A stretch of DNA of 11,253 bases from an uncultured Caldilinea sp. (GCF_937128415.1 NZ_CAKZMJ010000030.1:1-11253); one strand, 5' to 3'. Counted from the stretch's first letter, positions 1 to 10,812 are shown. Numbers and translations: made by a program. The notes: generated by a model from the sequence alone, not told the origin.

Positions 1-46
1 CGAATATGCGAATGCTTTTTCATCTTATCACAATTGGCGCTCTGTA

Positions 47-55
47 TGCCATAAT
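47..55 (+). promoter_or_regulatory. Candidate extended -10 promoter for the five-gene operon
   Basis: The bases TGC followed by CATAAT match the extended -10 pattern (TGn plus a TATAAT-like hexamer) in five of six hexamer positions. No good -35 hexamer lies 16-18 bp upstream, which extended -10 promoters can tolerate. Transcription would start near position 62, leaving a leader of about 105 nt before the first gene. The rest of the first 167 bases shows no gene or strong hairpin. This is inference from motif matching only. Confidence 0.35.
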
Positions 56-167
56 GACGAGATTGAAAAAGTAAAATCATCGAACGGCTTCAGAGCTTGC
101 CGGGAGACGAATCAGAGCAGTTAAATCCAGTGTACAGAGCGCTGTAAGCAGCGTCAAGCCGAACACA

Positions 168-1460
168 ATGCAATTGACCGACGAACACCCAACGTTTTCA
201 TCCAGGAGCGTCCACTGCGCCGCCCCAAACGACGGCGATCGCAACACAGCGATCGACTTTGTGCTTTCTCCCGAGGCGCAGCCTCTCTTGGAGACATTGG
301 CGCAGGAAGCGCTCGACGACCGGCGCCTCCTGACGCTTTTAAGTCGATTGCGACGCGCCTATCCTGCGGCGATCGCCGCCGAGCTGGTGACTCAGGTTCG
401 CTTGAGGCGGCGCGCAGCGGAGAAATTCAGGGACGCCGACCGGATGTTCTTCATCGCCGAGGCGCTTGAGCAGGCCACCGCTCAGGAGCCGGCCGAACAT
501 CGCGCGGCTCAGATGGATGAAGCTGCACCTCCAGGCGTTTTTCTCGATTTGGGATGTGGAATCGGCGGCGATCTCATCGCACTGGCGAAGCGACGACCGG
601 TCATCGCCTACGAGAAGGACCCGCTGCGCGCCCGCCTCGCCGAGGCGAATGCAGCCGCTCTGGGCCTGGCGCAACGCGTCACCGTGGTGCAGGCGGATTG
701 GACCGCCGCGCTGGCAAAGGGGGAACTGCCTCAGGCTGCCGCCGCCTTTGTAGACCCTTCGCGGCGCAGCGAGGGACGCCGCACCTTCAGCCTGCATGCG
801 ATGCAGCCCTCCATCGGCGAGATTCTCAAATTGTGCGACCTGATTCCGCTCGTCGCCGTCAAGGTGACGCCCGGCGTGCAGGCGGCGGAGATTCCGGCCA
901 ATTGCTGCGTGGAATTTGTCAGCCACGACGGCGTGTGCAAGGAGGCGGTGCTCTGGTTGGGTCGCCCGGATGCGCCGAAACGGTGGGCCTCCGTGCATCG
1001 TGCGGAGGGTTGGGTGCAGATCGCCGATGAAGGTCTTCCTCCGCTTGTGGGCGAGTTGGCGCCGGGCATGGTTCTCTACGAACCCGATGGCGCCGTGATT
1101 CGCGCCGGCGCTTTGGGCGCGCTCTGCGCGCAGCTGAGCGGGCATCTTGTCGCGCCGGACGTCGCCTACATTGCCGCGCCACGCTTTGTCAAAGAGCCGC
1201 TTGCCCAGGCCTTTCTTATCGAAGAGGTGCATCGATTTAGCCTGAAGGTGCTCAATCAGCGGCTGGTTTCCCTGGGCATTGGCCAGGTGGAGCTGCTCAA
1301 GCGCGGCTTTCCGCAGGCGCCGGAGTCGCTGCGCCCTCGCTTGCGCCTGGCTGCGGGCGGGCGGGCCGGGGCCGTCCTTTTTATGCGCCGCGGGAATGAA
1401 CACTGGATGGCGATCGGCCGACGACTATCCGATCGGGATGAGGAGCGATCCGATGATTGA
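168..1460 (+). CDS. Class I SAM-dependent methyltransferase with C-terminal THUMP-like domain
   Basis: The 430-residue protein has a helical N-terminal region (about 1-115), a Rossmann methyltransferase core and a C-terminal THUMP-like domain (about 330-425). SAM-binding motif I is visible as FLDLGCGIGGD (residues 125-135), and an acidic VDPSRR motif lies at 195-200, like the DPARR motif of this family. A conserved-looking EPDGAVIRAG segment starts at residue 305, and ELLKRGF at 375-381 is typical of the THUMP-like part. THUMP-type domains usually bind RNA, so an RNA substrate is plausible, but the actual substrate is unknown. The ATG at 168 is the first start after an in-frame stop at 72-74. 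It has no clear Shine-Dalgarno site, so the exact start is uncertain. The end overlaps pncC by 8 nt, which suggests translational coupling. Confidence 0.85.
   Translation: MQLTDEHPTFSSRSVHCAAPNDGDRNTAIDFVLSPEAQPLLETLAQEALDDRRLLTLLSRLRRAYPAAIAAELVTQVRLRRRAAEKFRDADRMFFIAEALEQATAQEPAEHRAAQMDEAAPPGVFLDLGCGIGGDLIALAKRRPVIAYEKDPLRARLAEANAAALGLAQRVTVVQADWTAALAKGELPQAAAAFVDPSRRSEGRRTFSLHAMQPSIGEILKLCDLIPLVAVKVTPGVQAAEIPANCCVEFVSHDGVCKEAVLWLGRPDAPKRWASVHRAEGWVQIADEGLPPLVGELAPGMVLYEPDGAVIRAGALGALCAQLSGHLVAPDVAYIAAPRFVKEPLAQAFLIEEVHRFSLKVLNQRLVSLGIGQVELLKRGFPQAPESLRPRLRLAAGGRAGAVLFMRRGNEHWMAIGRRLSDRDEERSDD
1441..1445 (+). promoter_or_regulatory. Shine-Dalgarno site fixing the pncC start
   Basis: AGGAG sits 7 nt before the ATG at 1453 and lies inside the end of the upstream methyltransferase gene. 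It favours 1453 over the in-frame ATG at 1438 and over the longer frame opening at 1279. Confidence 0.6.
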
Positions 1461-1974
1461 CAAGAATATTGACAAGGATGAAGTGATTCAGCTTGCACAG
1501 CGGGTTGGCGAGCGCTTGATGGAGCGCAGCTGGATGTGCGCGACGGCGGAGAGTTGCACAGGGGGGCTGATCGGCCATTTGATCACAGAGAACGCCGGCA
1601 GCTCCGCTTATTTCGCCGGCGCAGCGGTGGTCTACAGCTACGCCGCCAAGGAGCGTTTGCTGGCCGTCGATCCCGAGACGTTGCTGCGCGAAGGCGCGGT
1701 TTCGGCTGCGGTCGCCCGGCAGATGGCGCAGGGCGCATTGCGGCTGTTCAGCGCAAATGTTGCGGTCAGCGTCACCGGCATCGCCGGGCCAGGCGGCGGG
1801 CTGCCGAACAAGCCGGTCGGGACGACTTATTTGCACCTCAGCGCTGTGGATGGCTACGAGCAAGGCGCTCACTTTATCTGGCCAGGAAATCGGAGCCAGA
1901 ATAAATTGCTCAGCGCTCATGCGGCGCTGACTCTGTTGTTGAATTATCTGGAGGGGAGGCCTCAGCCATCATGA
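1453..1974 (+). CDS. pncC: Nicotinamide-nucleotide amidohydrolase (CinA C-terminal domain family)
   Basis: The predicted 173-residue protein is a stand-alone CinA C-terminal domain. This family deamidates nicotinamide mononucleotide to nicotinic acid mononucleotide, feeding NMN from NAD turnover back into NAD synthesis in the cytosol. The catalytic-serine motif ATAESCTGG is present with Ser34, and the later VTGIAGPGGG and KPVGTTY segments are also characteristic. There is no N-terminal MoCF-like domain, so this is the short PncC form and not full-length CinA. The start at 1453 is chosen because AGGAG lies 7 nt upstream and the product then has the usual length. It overlaps the upstream gene by 8 nt, and its stop overlaps the next start within ATGATGA. 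A neighbouring NAD(P)H-hydrate epimerase strengthens the pyridine-nucleotide assignment. Confidence 0.93.
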   Translation: MIDKNIDKDEVIQLAQRVGERLMERSWMCATAESCTGGLIGHLITENAGSSAYFAGAAVVYSYAAKERLLAVDPETLLREGAVSAAVARQMAQGALRLFSANVAVSVTGIAGPGGGLPNKPVGTTYLHLSAVDGYEQGAHFIWPGNRSQNKLLSAHAALTLLLNYLEGRPQPS

Positions 1975-2240
1975 TGAGAGAAGTTCTGGTCGAGGAGCCG
2001 GTGAACGCGCTGGTGCGCGTGATGACAGATGGAACCGTTCTTCCCACCTCGTTCATCTGGCGGGATCGCACCCGCTACGTGGCGACGGTGGGACGACAAT
2101 GGGAGGAACGCGTGCAAGGGAAGCTGATTCGCTGCTATCTGATCCAGGCGGTGGATGACAACACCTTCGAGCTGCACTGGGATCCGGGCGAGAATCGGTG
2201 GACGTTGCACCGCGCCTGGCTGCGCGACCTGGCGGTGTAG
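1971..2240 (+). CDS. Small conserved-looking protein of unknown function (possibly DUF6504-like)
   Basis: This 89-residue soluble protein has no signal peptide or membrane segment. It is rich in beta-type sequence and aromatic residues, including FIWRDRTRYV near residues 24-33, a central QWEERV and a terminal WTLHRAWLRDL. The FxWR-R-Y-V then W-ER then W-L pattern recalls small DUF6504-type proteins of Actinobacteria, but that match is from memory and tentative. Two ATG codons lie in tandem at 1971 and 1974, and a GAGGGGAGG Shine-Dalgarno site lies at 1951-1959. The start overlaps the pncC stop by 4 nt and the gene ends 2 nt before nnrE. Its place between two NAD-metabolism genes makes co-expression certain in practice, but it does not reveal the function. 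Confidence 0.75.
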   Translation: MMREVLVEEPVNALVRVMTDGTVLPTSFIWRDRTRYVATVGRQWEERVQGKLIRCYLIQAVDDNTFELHWDPGENRWTLHRAWLRDLAV

Positions 2241-2242
2241 CG

Positions 2243-2995
2243 ATGGGCGGGCGCATCCTTGTGCCGACGGTCTCCACCGAGCAGATGAAAGCGATCGAGC
2301 GGTCGATGGCCGAGACCTATGGCATCGACCCGCTGCAGGCAATGGAGAACGCCGGTCGCAGCCTGGCGACCCTGGCGCAGCGCATGCTCGACGGCGACGT
2401 GGCCGACCGTTCGATCGTCGTGCTTGCGGGGCGCGGCCCGAATGGCGGCGGCGGGCTGGCCGCCGCGCGACATCTGATCAACTGGGGCGCTTGGGTGCAG
2501 ATCGTCTGCAGCCATCCTCCGGATCGCTATCAAGGCGCAGCCGCCAGACAGCTCCGCATCTTGCAGGCGATGGGCGCGCCGCTGGCTTGGGCCGAGGAAG
2601 GCTGGGAGCTGCCGCCTGCGGACCTGCTGATCGACGCGCTCATCGGCTATGGGCTGCGCGGCGCTCCGCGTGGACCCTCGCGCGATCTGATTCGGCTGGC
2701 CAACAGCAGCGCGGCGCCGATCCTGAGCCTCGACGCACCCAGCGGCGTCGATACGGCATCCGGGAAAGTTTTCGAGCCTCATCTCCAGGCCACGTCGACG
2801 TTGACGCTGGCCCTGCCCAAGGATGGTTTTCGCCAACCGGAGGCTGCGCGCGCCTGCGGCGCCCTCTATCTCGCCGACGTCGGCGTTCCGCCGGCGCTCT
2901 ACGCGCAGCTTGGCATCGACGTCCCTCCGCTCTTTGGGCGCTCCCCCATCGTTGCATTGATCGTCGAGGACGGCCAAATCTGGGCGGAGAAATAA
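2243..2995 (+). CDS. nnrE: NAD(P)H-hydrate epimerase, stand-alone YjeF N-terminal domain
   Basis: The 250-residue protein matches the YjeF_N family, which epimerises the damaged R and S forms of hydrated NAD(P)H so that a dehydratase can restore the cofactor. Visible hallmarks are ENAGRSLA near residue 34, the glycine loop at 61-72, LIDALIGYGL with Asp131 (expected potassium ligand), and SLDAPSGVD with Asp164 and Ser167 (expected catalytic and potassium-binding residues). The usual NNGGDG loop reads PNGGGG here, with Asn67 kept but the preceding Asn and the Asp lost. The C-terminal dehydratase domain (NnrD) found fused in many bacteria is absent. The start at 2243 lies 2 nt after the previous stop. 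An in-frame ATG at 2198 would add 15 residues that look unlike the family. The gene is followed after 1 nt by the DUF456 gene. Confidence 0.88.
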   Translation: MGGRILVPTVSTEQMKAIERSMAETYGIDPLQAMENAGRSLATLAQRMLDGDVADRSIVVLAGRGPNGGGGLAAARHLINWGAWVQIVCSHPPDRYQGAAARQLRILQAMGAPLAWAEEGWELPPADLLIDALIGYGLRGAPRGPSRDLIRLANSSAAPILSLDAPSGVDTASGKVFEPHLQATSTLTLALPKDGFRQPEAARACGALYLADVGVPPALYAQLGIDVPPLFGRSPIVALIVEDGQIWAEK

Positions 2996-2996
2996 C

Positions 2997-3512
2997 ATGG
3001 ACGGGGCCGGCGTCAACCTGTTGCATCTGCTCGGCTATGCGTTGATGGTGCTGGGCGTCATCGGCGTCGTGTTGCCGTTCTTGCCCGGCCCGCCGCTCAT
3101 CTGGCTGGGCGCGTTCGTTTGGGCGTGGGGGGACGGCTTTGTGCGCATCAACTGGGCGATTCTGGCGGCGCTGGGCGCGTTGGCGGCGCTGGCCTCGGCG
3201 TCTGAGCTGCTGTTGACGACCGCAATGAGCCGACGGGCCGGCGTAAGCTGGAAAGCCATTGCAGGCGCCATCGTGGGCGGACTGTTGGGCGGCTTCCTGC
3301 TCGTCGGCGTTCCGTTGGTCGGTGCGCTGTTCGGCGCGCTGCTGGGCGCCGTGCTCGGCATGTTCGTGGTGGAGTGGCTCGACAAGCGCAATCTGCGCCG
3401 GGCGCTGTGCGCCATATGGGGCTATTGGGTCAGCACGCTGCTTGCTTCACTTTTGAAGTTCGCCATCGTCCTCGCCATGCTTTTCATTGTGGCCTGGCGC
3501 ATCTGGGGATGA
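2997..3512 (+). CDS. DUF456 family integral membrane protein
   Basis: The 171-residue protein is almost wholly hydrophobic, with about four or five membrane segments. The early stretch with PFLPGPPLIWLG (about residues 27-38) is the typical DUF456 signature: a glycine-rich first helix followed by a PG-P turn. The central region has SRRAGVSWKAIAGAIVGG, corresponding to the family's loop and glycine-zipper-like helices, and is followed by an alternating small-residue run of GALFGALLGAVLG type. A final hydrophobic helix ends at the C-terminus. The biochemical role of DUF456 proteins is not known. The ATG is 1 nt after the nnrE stop, with GGGCGGAG upstream inside that gene. It is the last gene of the operon. 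Only 30 nt separate it from the convergent maf gene, and no clear terminator hairpin is visible there. Confidence 0.85.
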   Translation: MDGAGVNLLHLLGYALMVLGVIGVVLPFLPGPPLIWLGAFVWAWGDGFVRINWAILAALGALAALASASELLLTTAMSRRAGVSWKAIAGAIVGGLLGGFLLVGVPLVGALFGALLGAVLGMFVVEWLDKRNLRRALCAIWGYWVSTLLASLLKFAIVLAMLFIVAWRIWG

Positions 3513-3542
3513 CCCCTTTGCGAGGTTTGAAACAATTTTCCG

Positions 3543-4229
<687 letters not shown>

Positions 4230-4235
4230 GGATGG

Positions 4236-4241
4236 ATTGTA
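4236..4241 (-). promoter_or_regulatory. Candidate -10 box giving a leaderless maf transcript
   Basis: Read on the minus strand, TACAAT is followed by six bases and then the maf ATG at 4229. A -10 hexamer at -12 to -7 would place the transcription start exactly on the A of the start codon. No ribosome-binding site lies before that ATG, which agrees with leaderless expression. The -35 region is poor: TTCCGG lies 19 bp upstream. Confidence 0.4.
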
Positions 4242-4340
4242 GCCGACTGAAGCGGTTTTGCCGGAATTGGGCGCTGCGCATGCAACTGTAAACTCAGCTG
4301 ATTTCGCATGCTCGGCCTTCCAAAAGCGACAACCAACGCT

Positions 4341-4374
4341 TTGGACAGAAATTCATCCTCTGTGGCACTATACA
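4341..4374 (+). promoter_or_regulatory. Weak candidate promoter for the oxidoreductase-thuA pair
   Basis: TTGGAC at 4341-4346 resembles a -35 box, and the CACTATACA stretch at 4366-4374 offers -10-like hexamers (CACTAT or TATACA). The spacing is not ideal: 19 bp to CACTAT and 22 bp to TATACA. The rest of the 185-base divergent gap between maf and this gene contains CGCATGC twice, at 4277-4283 and 4305-4311, of unknown meaning. Confidence 0.22.
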
Positions 4375-4399
4375 AGGGTTGCTTATCCGTGTTTTGTCT

Positions 4400-4406
4400 G
4401 GAGGGG
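4400..4406 (+). promoter_or_regulatory. Strong Shine-Dalgarno site for the Gfo/Idh gene
   Basis: GGAGGGG ends 8 nt before the ATG at 4415. It argues against the longer reading that starts from TTG at 4379, which would place the ribosome-binding site inside the coding region. Confidence 0.65.
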
Positions 4407-4414
4407 ATTCAGCG

Positions 4415-5485
<1,071 letters not shown>

Positions 5486-5524
5486 GTCGCCTCCTGATGA
5501 GATGCACGAGAGGAGAATACATTT

Positions 5525-6256
<732 letters not shown>

Positions 6257-6262
6257 GCTGGA

Positions 6263-6290
6263 GACTGGCGGCTGCGCAGAGCCGCCAGTC
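6263..6290 (+). terminator. Strong hairpin between convergent thuA-like and MFS genes, probable terminator
   Basis: A perfect 11-bp inverted repeat (GACTGGCGGCT and AGCCGCCAGTC) flanks the 6-nt loop GCGCAG, seven bases after the ThuA stop. The bases downstream on the plus strand (CTCTTAAGTT) are only moderately T-rich, so it may be a weak intrinsic terminator for the plus strand or a 3' stabilising hairpin. On the minus strand no T tract follows, although its position downstream of the MFS gene would suit that transcript too. Confidence 0.6.
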
Positions 6291-6313
6291 CTCTTAAGTT
6301 CAATCGTTGGAGT

Positions 6314-7684
<1,371 letters not shown>

Positions 7685-7727
7685 GGGGCATTCCTTTGAT
7701 GTGGTGATGGATTTGAAAAAGAAGCAA

Positions 7728-7776
7728 AATCAATGCAATCGATACAGAATCATAACGGAATCGTAGGCAATCGTAG
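7728..7776 (+). repeat. Helically phased direct repeats, consensus AATC(G/A)TA
   Basis: AATC occurs at 7728, 7737, 7748, 7759 and 7769. The last four copies extend to AATCGATA, AATCATAA, AATCGTAG and AATCGTAG, with start-to-start spacings of 11, 11 and 10 bp. This is one helical turn each, so the copies lie on one face of the DNA. Such 10-11 bp direct repeats are typical of sites for OmpR/PhoB-type response regulators or other cooperative activators. The array sits between the divergent MFS and lipoprotein promoters and ends just upstream of where a -35 box of the lipoprotein gene would lie. No regulator gene can be assigned. Confidence 0.5.
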
Positions 7777-7791
7777 ACGCCCGATCCGTTA
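7753..7791. repeat. Imperfect inverted repeat in the MFS-lipoprotein gap
   Basis: TAACGGA at 7753-7759 is matched by TCCGTTA at 7785-7791. With one extra base allowed, the match extends to TAACGGAATCG and CGATCCGTTA. The 25-bp centre holds the two best AATCGTAG copies. It could be an operator or a weak hairpin, and it overlaps the probable lipoprotein promoter (TAGTAT at 7790-7795 as a possible -10). Confidence 0.35.
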
Positions 7792-7817
7792 GTATACCTG
7801 ACTGCACGCATCAACTT

Positions 7818-7825
7818 GAAAGGAG
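7818..7825 (+). promoter_or_regulatory. Shine-Dalgarno site fixing the lipoprotein start
   Basis: GAAAGGAG ends 5 nt before the ATG at 7831. A longer reading from TTG at 7816 would translate through this site and is therefore less likely. Confidence 0.65.
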
Positions 7826-7830
7826 ACGAC

Positions 7831-8253
7831 ATGAAACAATCCAGGAGAGCAGGGCTTGCTCTCACCTTCTTGTTTTTGTTGCTGCTGAGCGGTTGCAGCG
7901 TCGAAACGGCGCCCTCCGCAGCGGATGCTCGCCGCGCGCTTTGTCAAGCGCTGAGCTCCTTGCGCGAATCTGCAGCCGGGCTCAGCCAGATCGACGCCAA
8001 CACCGGCGTCGCTCAGCTCCGAGACATGCGCGCAGGCGTCGGGCGTTGGGTGGAAGCGGCTCGTCGCGCCAACACCGTGCTCCAGTTCCAACAGATCACG
8101 GAAATGGTGAACGCGTATGATGCATTTAGCAGCGCAGTGGACGGCCTGAACCCCGATCAGCGCGTGGGTGCGGCGGCGGGCCTGCAAGCCTCTGCGGCGC
8201 AAATTCTCACTGCGTTGAATCAGGCCTACAGCGCCGCCCGCTGTGGTCAATAA
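7831..8253 (+). CDS. Small predicted lipoprotein of unknown function
   Basis: The 140-residue product begins with a positively charged MKQSRRAG, a hydrophobic stretch of about ten residues and the lipobox LSGC. Cys22 would be lipidated after signal peptidase II cleavage. The mature part of about 118 residues is Ala-, Gln- and Leu-rich, contains no obvious turns in its two main stretches, and looks helical. It could form a hairpin or small helical bundle. Besides Cys22 it has only Cys38 and Cys138, close to the two ends of the mature domain, so a disulphide joining first and last helices is possible. No family is recognised. It diverges from the MFS gene and is followed after 48 nt by a PIG-L deacetylase gene on the same strand. 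Confidence 0.82.
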   Translation: MKQSRRAGLALTFLFLLLLSGCSVETAPSAADARRALCQALSSLRESAAGLSQIDANTGVAQLRDMRAGVGRWVEAARRANTVLQFQQITEMVNAYDAFSSAVDGLNPDQRVGAAAGLQASAAQILTALNQAYSAARCGQ

Positions 8254-8301
8254 TCTTGATAGCGACAAGAATTAGAAAAACAAAAACGAAAAGACGATCT
8301 C

Positions 8302-9048
<747 letters not shown>

Positions 9049-9049
9049 A

Positions 9050-9095
9050 CCTTTCGTAAAGGCATGGAACGTCCTTTAGAAGGGAGGCGTAAAGG
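9050..9095 (+). promoter_or_regulatory. Candidate alternative RNA structure in the kinase leader
   Basis: CCTTT occurs at 9050-9054 and 9073-9077, and CGTAAAGG at 9055-9062 and 9088-9095. CCTTT-CGT-AAAGG (9050-9062) is a small perfect hairpin. The second CCTTT can pair with AAGGGA (9080-9085), with the first AAAGG, or with the AAAGG at 9091-9095 just before the kinase start. Pairing with the last would hide a likely ribosome-binding site. The stems are only about five base pairs, so stability is doubtful. Confidence 0.3.
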
Positions 9096-9106
9096 AACGG
9101 GTTTTC

Positions 9107-10759
9107 ATGGCCATAACGTTGGAAGAACGGATTGCACAGCTTGAAGCGCAAATGCGCATCCTGAACGAGCAGGTGGAGGATTTCCACCGGGCCTTCGAGC
9201 AGATCGACGGGGCGGTTTGGATTTACAATGTTCAGAATCGCTCCGTTCGCTATGTCAGCCCGGGGTTTGAGAGACTTTTCGGGTTGTCTCCTGACGCCCT
9301 GCTCAGCGATCCGTTGGCGTTTTTGGAGGTCGTTTGTGTGGAGGATGCGCCTTTCGTGCGTGCAGCGTTTTCATGTCCTACGCAGGGGAATCTGGTTGAC
9401 ATAGAGTTTCGCGTATCCCATCCTGATGGCTCCTTCCGCTGGCTGCGGATGCGCAGCGCACCGGCGTTCAATTCTCAGGGCGAGCTTGCGCGCACTGTGA
9501 ATGTCGCCTTCGAGCACACAGCATGGAAGGCGACGCAAGCGCCGGAGAACAAGCTGGCGCAGACGCCGGAGGCGCGCATCCAGGAAGGTGCGCAGCCGTT
9601 GCAATTTAACGAGCGGCAATTGCGCCAGATCATCGACCTTGCGCCTTATTTGATCTACGTGAAAGACATCGACGGTCGATACCTTTTGGTCAATCGGCCG
9701 GCGGCGGCTGCATTCGGGCTGACCCCAGAAGAGGTGGTCGGACGCCGCGACGTCGATCTTCAGCCGTCGCGCGAGGCGGTCGCACGCTTTCGCGCAGAGG
9801 ATTTGCAGGTCATTCGAGAAGGGGCGACGTTATCGATTCGAGAAGAGCAAGTGCGATTTCATGATGGAACTGTGCACACGCTCCAAACGATCAAACAACC
9901 TCTTCGCTTGGAGGGTCTAGATGCGCCTGTCGTCCTGGGCGTCGGCGTCGACATCACCGAATTGAAGCAGGTCGAGATGGCGTTGAGAGCGGTCGAAGCC
10001 GAGCTGCGGCGCAGCCACGAGGAATTGCAGGTCGCCAATGCGGCCCTGCAAAATGCAGCGCGTATGAAAGACGAATTTATCGCCACCGTCAGTCATGAGC
10101 TTCGCACGCCGCTCAGCAGCATTTTGGGGTTGACCGAGGCGCTGCAGACGGAAATGCACGGCGCGCTCAACGCCCAGCAACAGCGCCTGTTAAAGTTGAT
10201 ACAAACCAGCGCTCGCGATCTATTGTCGCTCATCAATCATTTGATCGATTTTTCGCGTATCGAGGCGGGGGAGATCTTCCTGCAAATCGAAACCTTCGAC
10301 GCCGTTGCGCTGTCGAAACTCGCCGTGGCGCGCATCGCGCCAGAGGCCGAAAGCAAACGGCAGACGATTCAATTTGCGTCTTCCTGTGAACAGTTGATAG
10401 TGGAAGGCGATCAGCTGCGTTACATTCAGATTCTGCTGAATCTGTTGAGCAACGCCATCAAATTCACGCCTGAGCAGGGAGAGCTGGGGGTCTTGGCGGA
10501 AAAGGACGCAGCGAGCGGCGCAGCTCGCATCACCGTCTGGGTTCACGGGATCGGGATCGATGAAGAGGGCATGGCGCATCTGTTCCGCCCCTTTATCCAG
10601 TTGGACAGCTCGCTGCGACGTCGCTATCCCGGCGTGGGCCTGGGGTTGGCGCTGACCAAACGGCTGGTGGAGCTGCTTGGCGGGCGCATCGTCGTGGAGA
10701 GCGCCCCTGGACAGGGCAGCCGCTTCACCGTCATCCTGCCCTTGAAATCAGAATCTTGA
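9107..10759 (+). CDS. PAS-PAS sensor histidine kinase with an altered ATP-binding G1 box
   Basis: The 550-residue protein has no membrane segments, so it is a soluble sensor. An N-terminal coiled coil (about 4-28) leads into PAS domain 1 (about 25-140, PAS_3-like with DGSFRWLRMR), a linker, PAS domain 2 (about 169-290, ending VGVDITELK), a coiled coil (about 290-322), then HisKA and HATPase domains. The H box ATVSHELRTPL has His330, the N box LLNLLSNAIKF has Asn449, and the G2 box GVGLGL is at 509-514. The G1 box normally reads DxGxGI, but here it is VHGIGI, with Val479 in place of the Asp that contacts adenine. No receiver domain is attached. Its partner is unknown. A receiver-containing protein is encoded convergently 53 nt downstream. 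The start has AAAGGAA about 10 nt upstream. Confidence 0.92.
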   Translation: MAITLEERIAQLEAQMRILNEQVEDFHRAFEQIDGAVWIYNVQNRSVRYVSPGFERLFGLSPDALLSDPLAFLEVVCVEDAPFVRAAFSCPTQGNLVDIEFRVSHPDGSFRWLRMRSAPAFNSQGELARTVNVAFEHTAWKATQAPENKLAQTPEARIQEGAQPLQFNERQLRQIIDLAPYLIYVKDIDGRYLLVNRPAAAAFGLTPEEVVGRRDVDLQPSREAVARFRAEDLQVIREGATLSIREEQVRFHDGTVHTLQTIKQPLRLEGLDAPVVLGVGVDITELKQVEMALRAVEAELRRSHEELQVANAALQNAARMKDEFIATVSHELRTPLSSILGLTEALQTEMHGALNAQQQRLLKLIQTSARDLLSLINHLIDFSRIEAGEIFLQIETFDAVALSKLAVARIAPEAESKRQTIQFASSCEQLIVEGDQLRYIQILLNLLSNAIKFTPEQGELGVLAEKDAASGAARITVWVHGIGIDEEGMAHLFRPFIQLDSSLRRRYPGVGLGLALTKRLVELLGGRIVVESAPGQGSRFTVILPLKSES

Positions 10760-10812
10760 CCTTGCTTTCCTGCCTACAGCCCCTTCTTCCTCTTGGCATC
10801 CGCTGCTGCTGT

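Noticed and set aside
236..375. Two GCGATCGC octamers, like the cyanobacterial HIP1 repeat
   Set aside because: Only these two obvious copies were noticed, both in one G+C-rich coding gene, and chance or codon use explains them. They are not enough to infer a cyanobacterium.
339..1403. Long open reading frame on the minus strand opposite the methyltransferase gene
   Set aside because: Its translation is rich in Arg, Gln and His with no family motifs. It mirrors the G+C-rich codon pattern of the plus-strand gene, which has clear SAM-binding motifs.
2135..3016. Minus-strand frame of 293 codons opposite nnrE, and a plus-strand frame at 2155-3045
   Set aside because: Both overlap the well-supported nnrE gene over its whole length, are arginine-rich and show no recognisable domain.
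3513..3542. Terminator between the convergent DUF456 and maf genes
   Set aside because: The 30-base gap contains no inverted repeat that would form a stable stem.
4363..4382. TGGCAC followed by TTGC, like a sigma-54 promoter
   Set aside because: The gap between the two elements is 10 bp instead of about 5, so the GG and GC dinucleotides are not at the required -24/-12 spacing.
8254..8270. TCTTG/CAAGA hairpin after the lipoprotein stop as a terminator
   Set aside because: The stem is only 5 bp with a 7-nt loop and is followed by an A-rich stretch on the plus strand, not a T tract.
10760..10812. Gap between the two convergent signalling genes examined for a terminator or small gene
   Set aside because: It is pyrimidine-rich but shows no inverted repeat and no convincing start with a ribosome-binding site. 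The frame at 10756-11211 is the shadow of the receiver gene.
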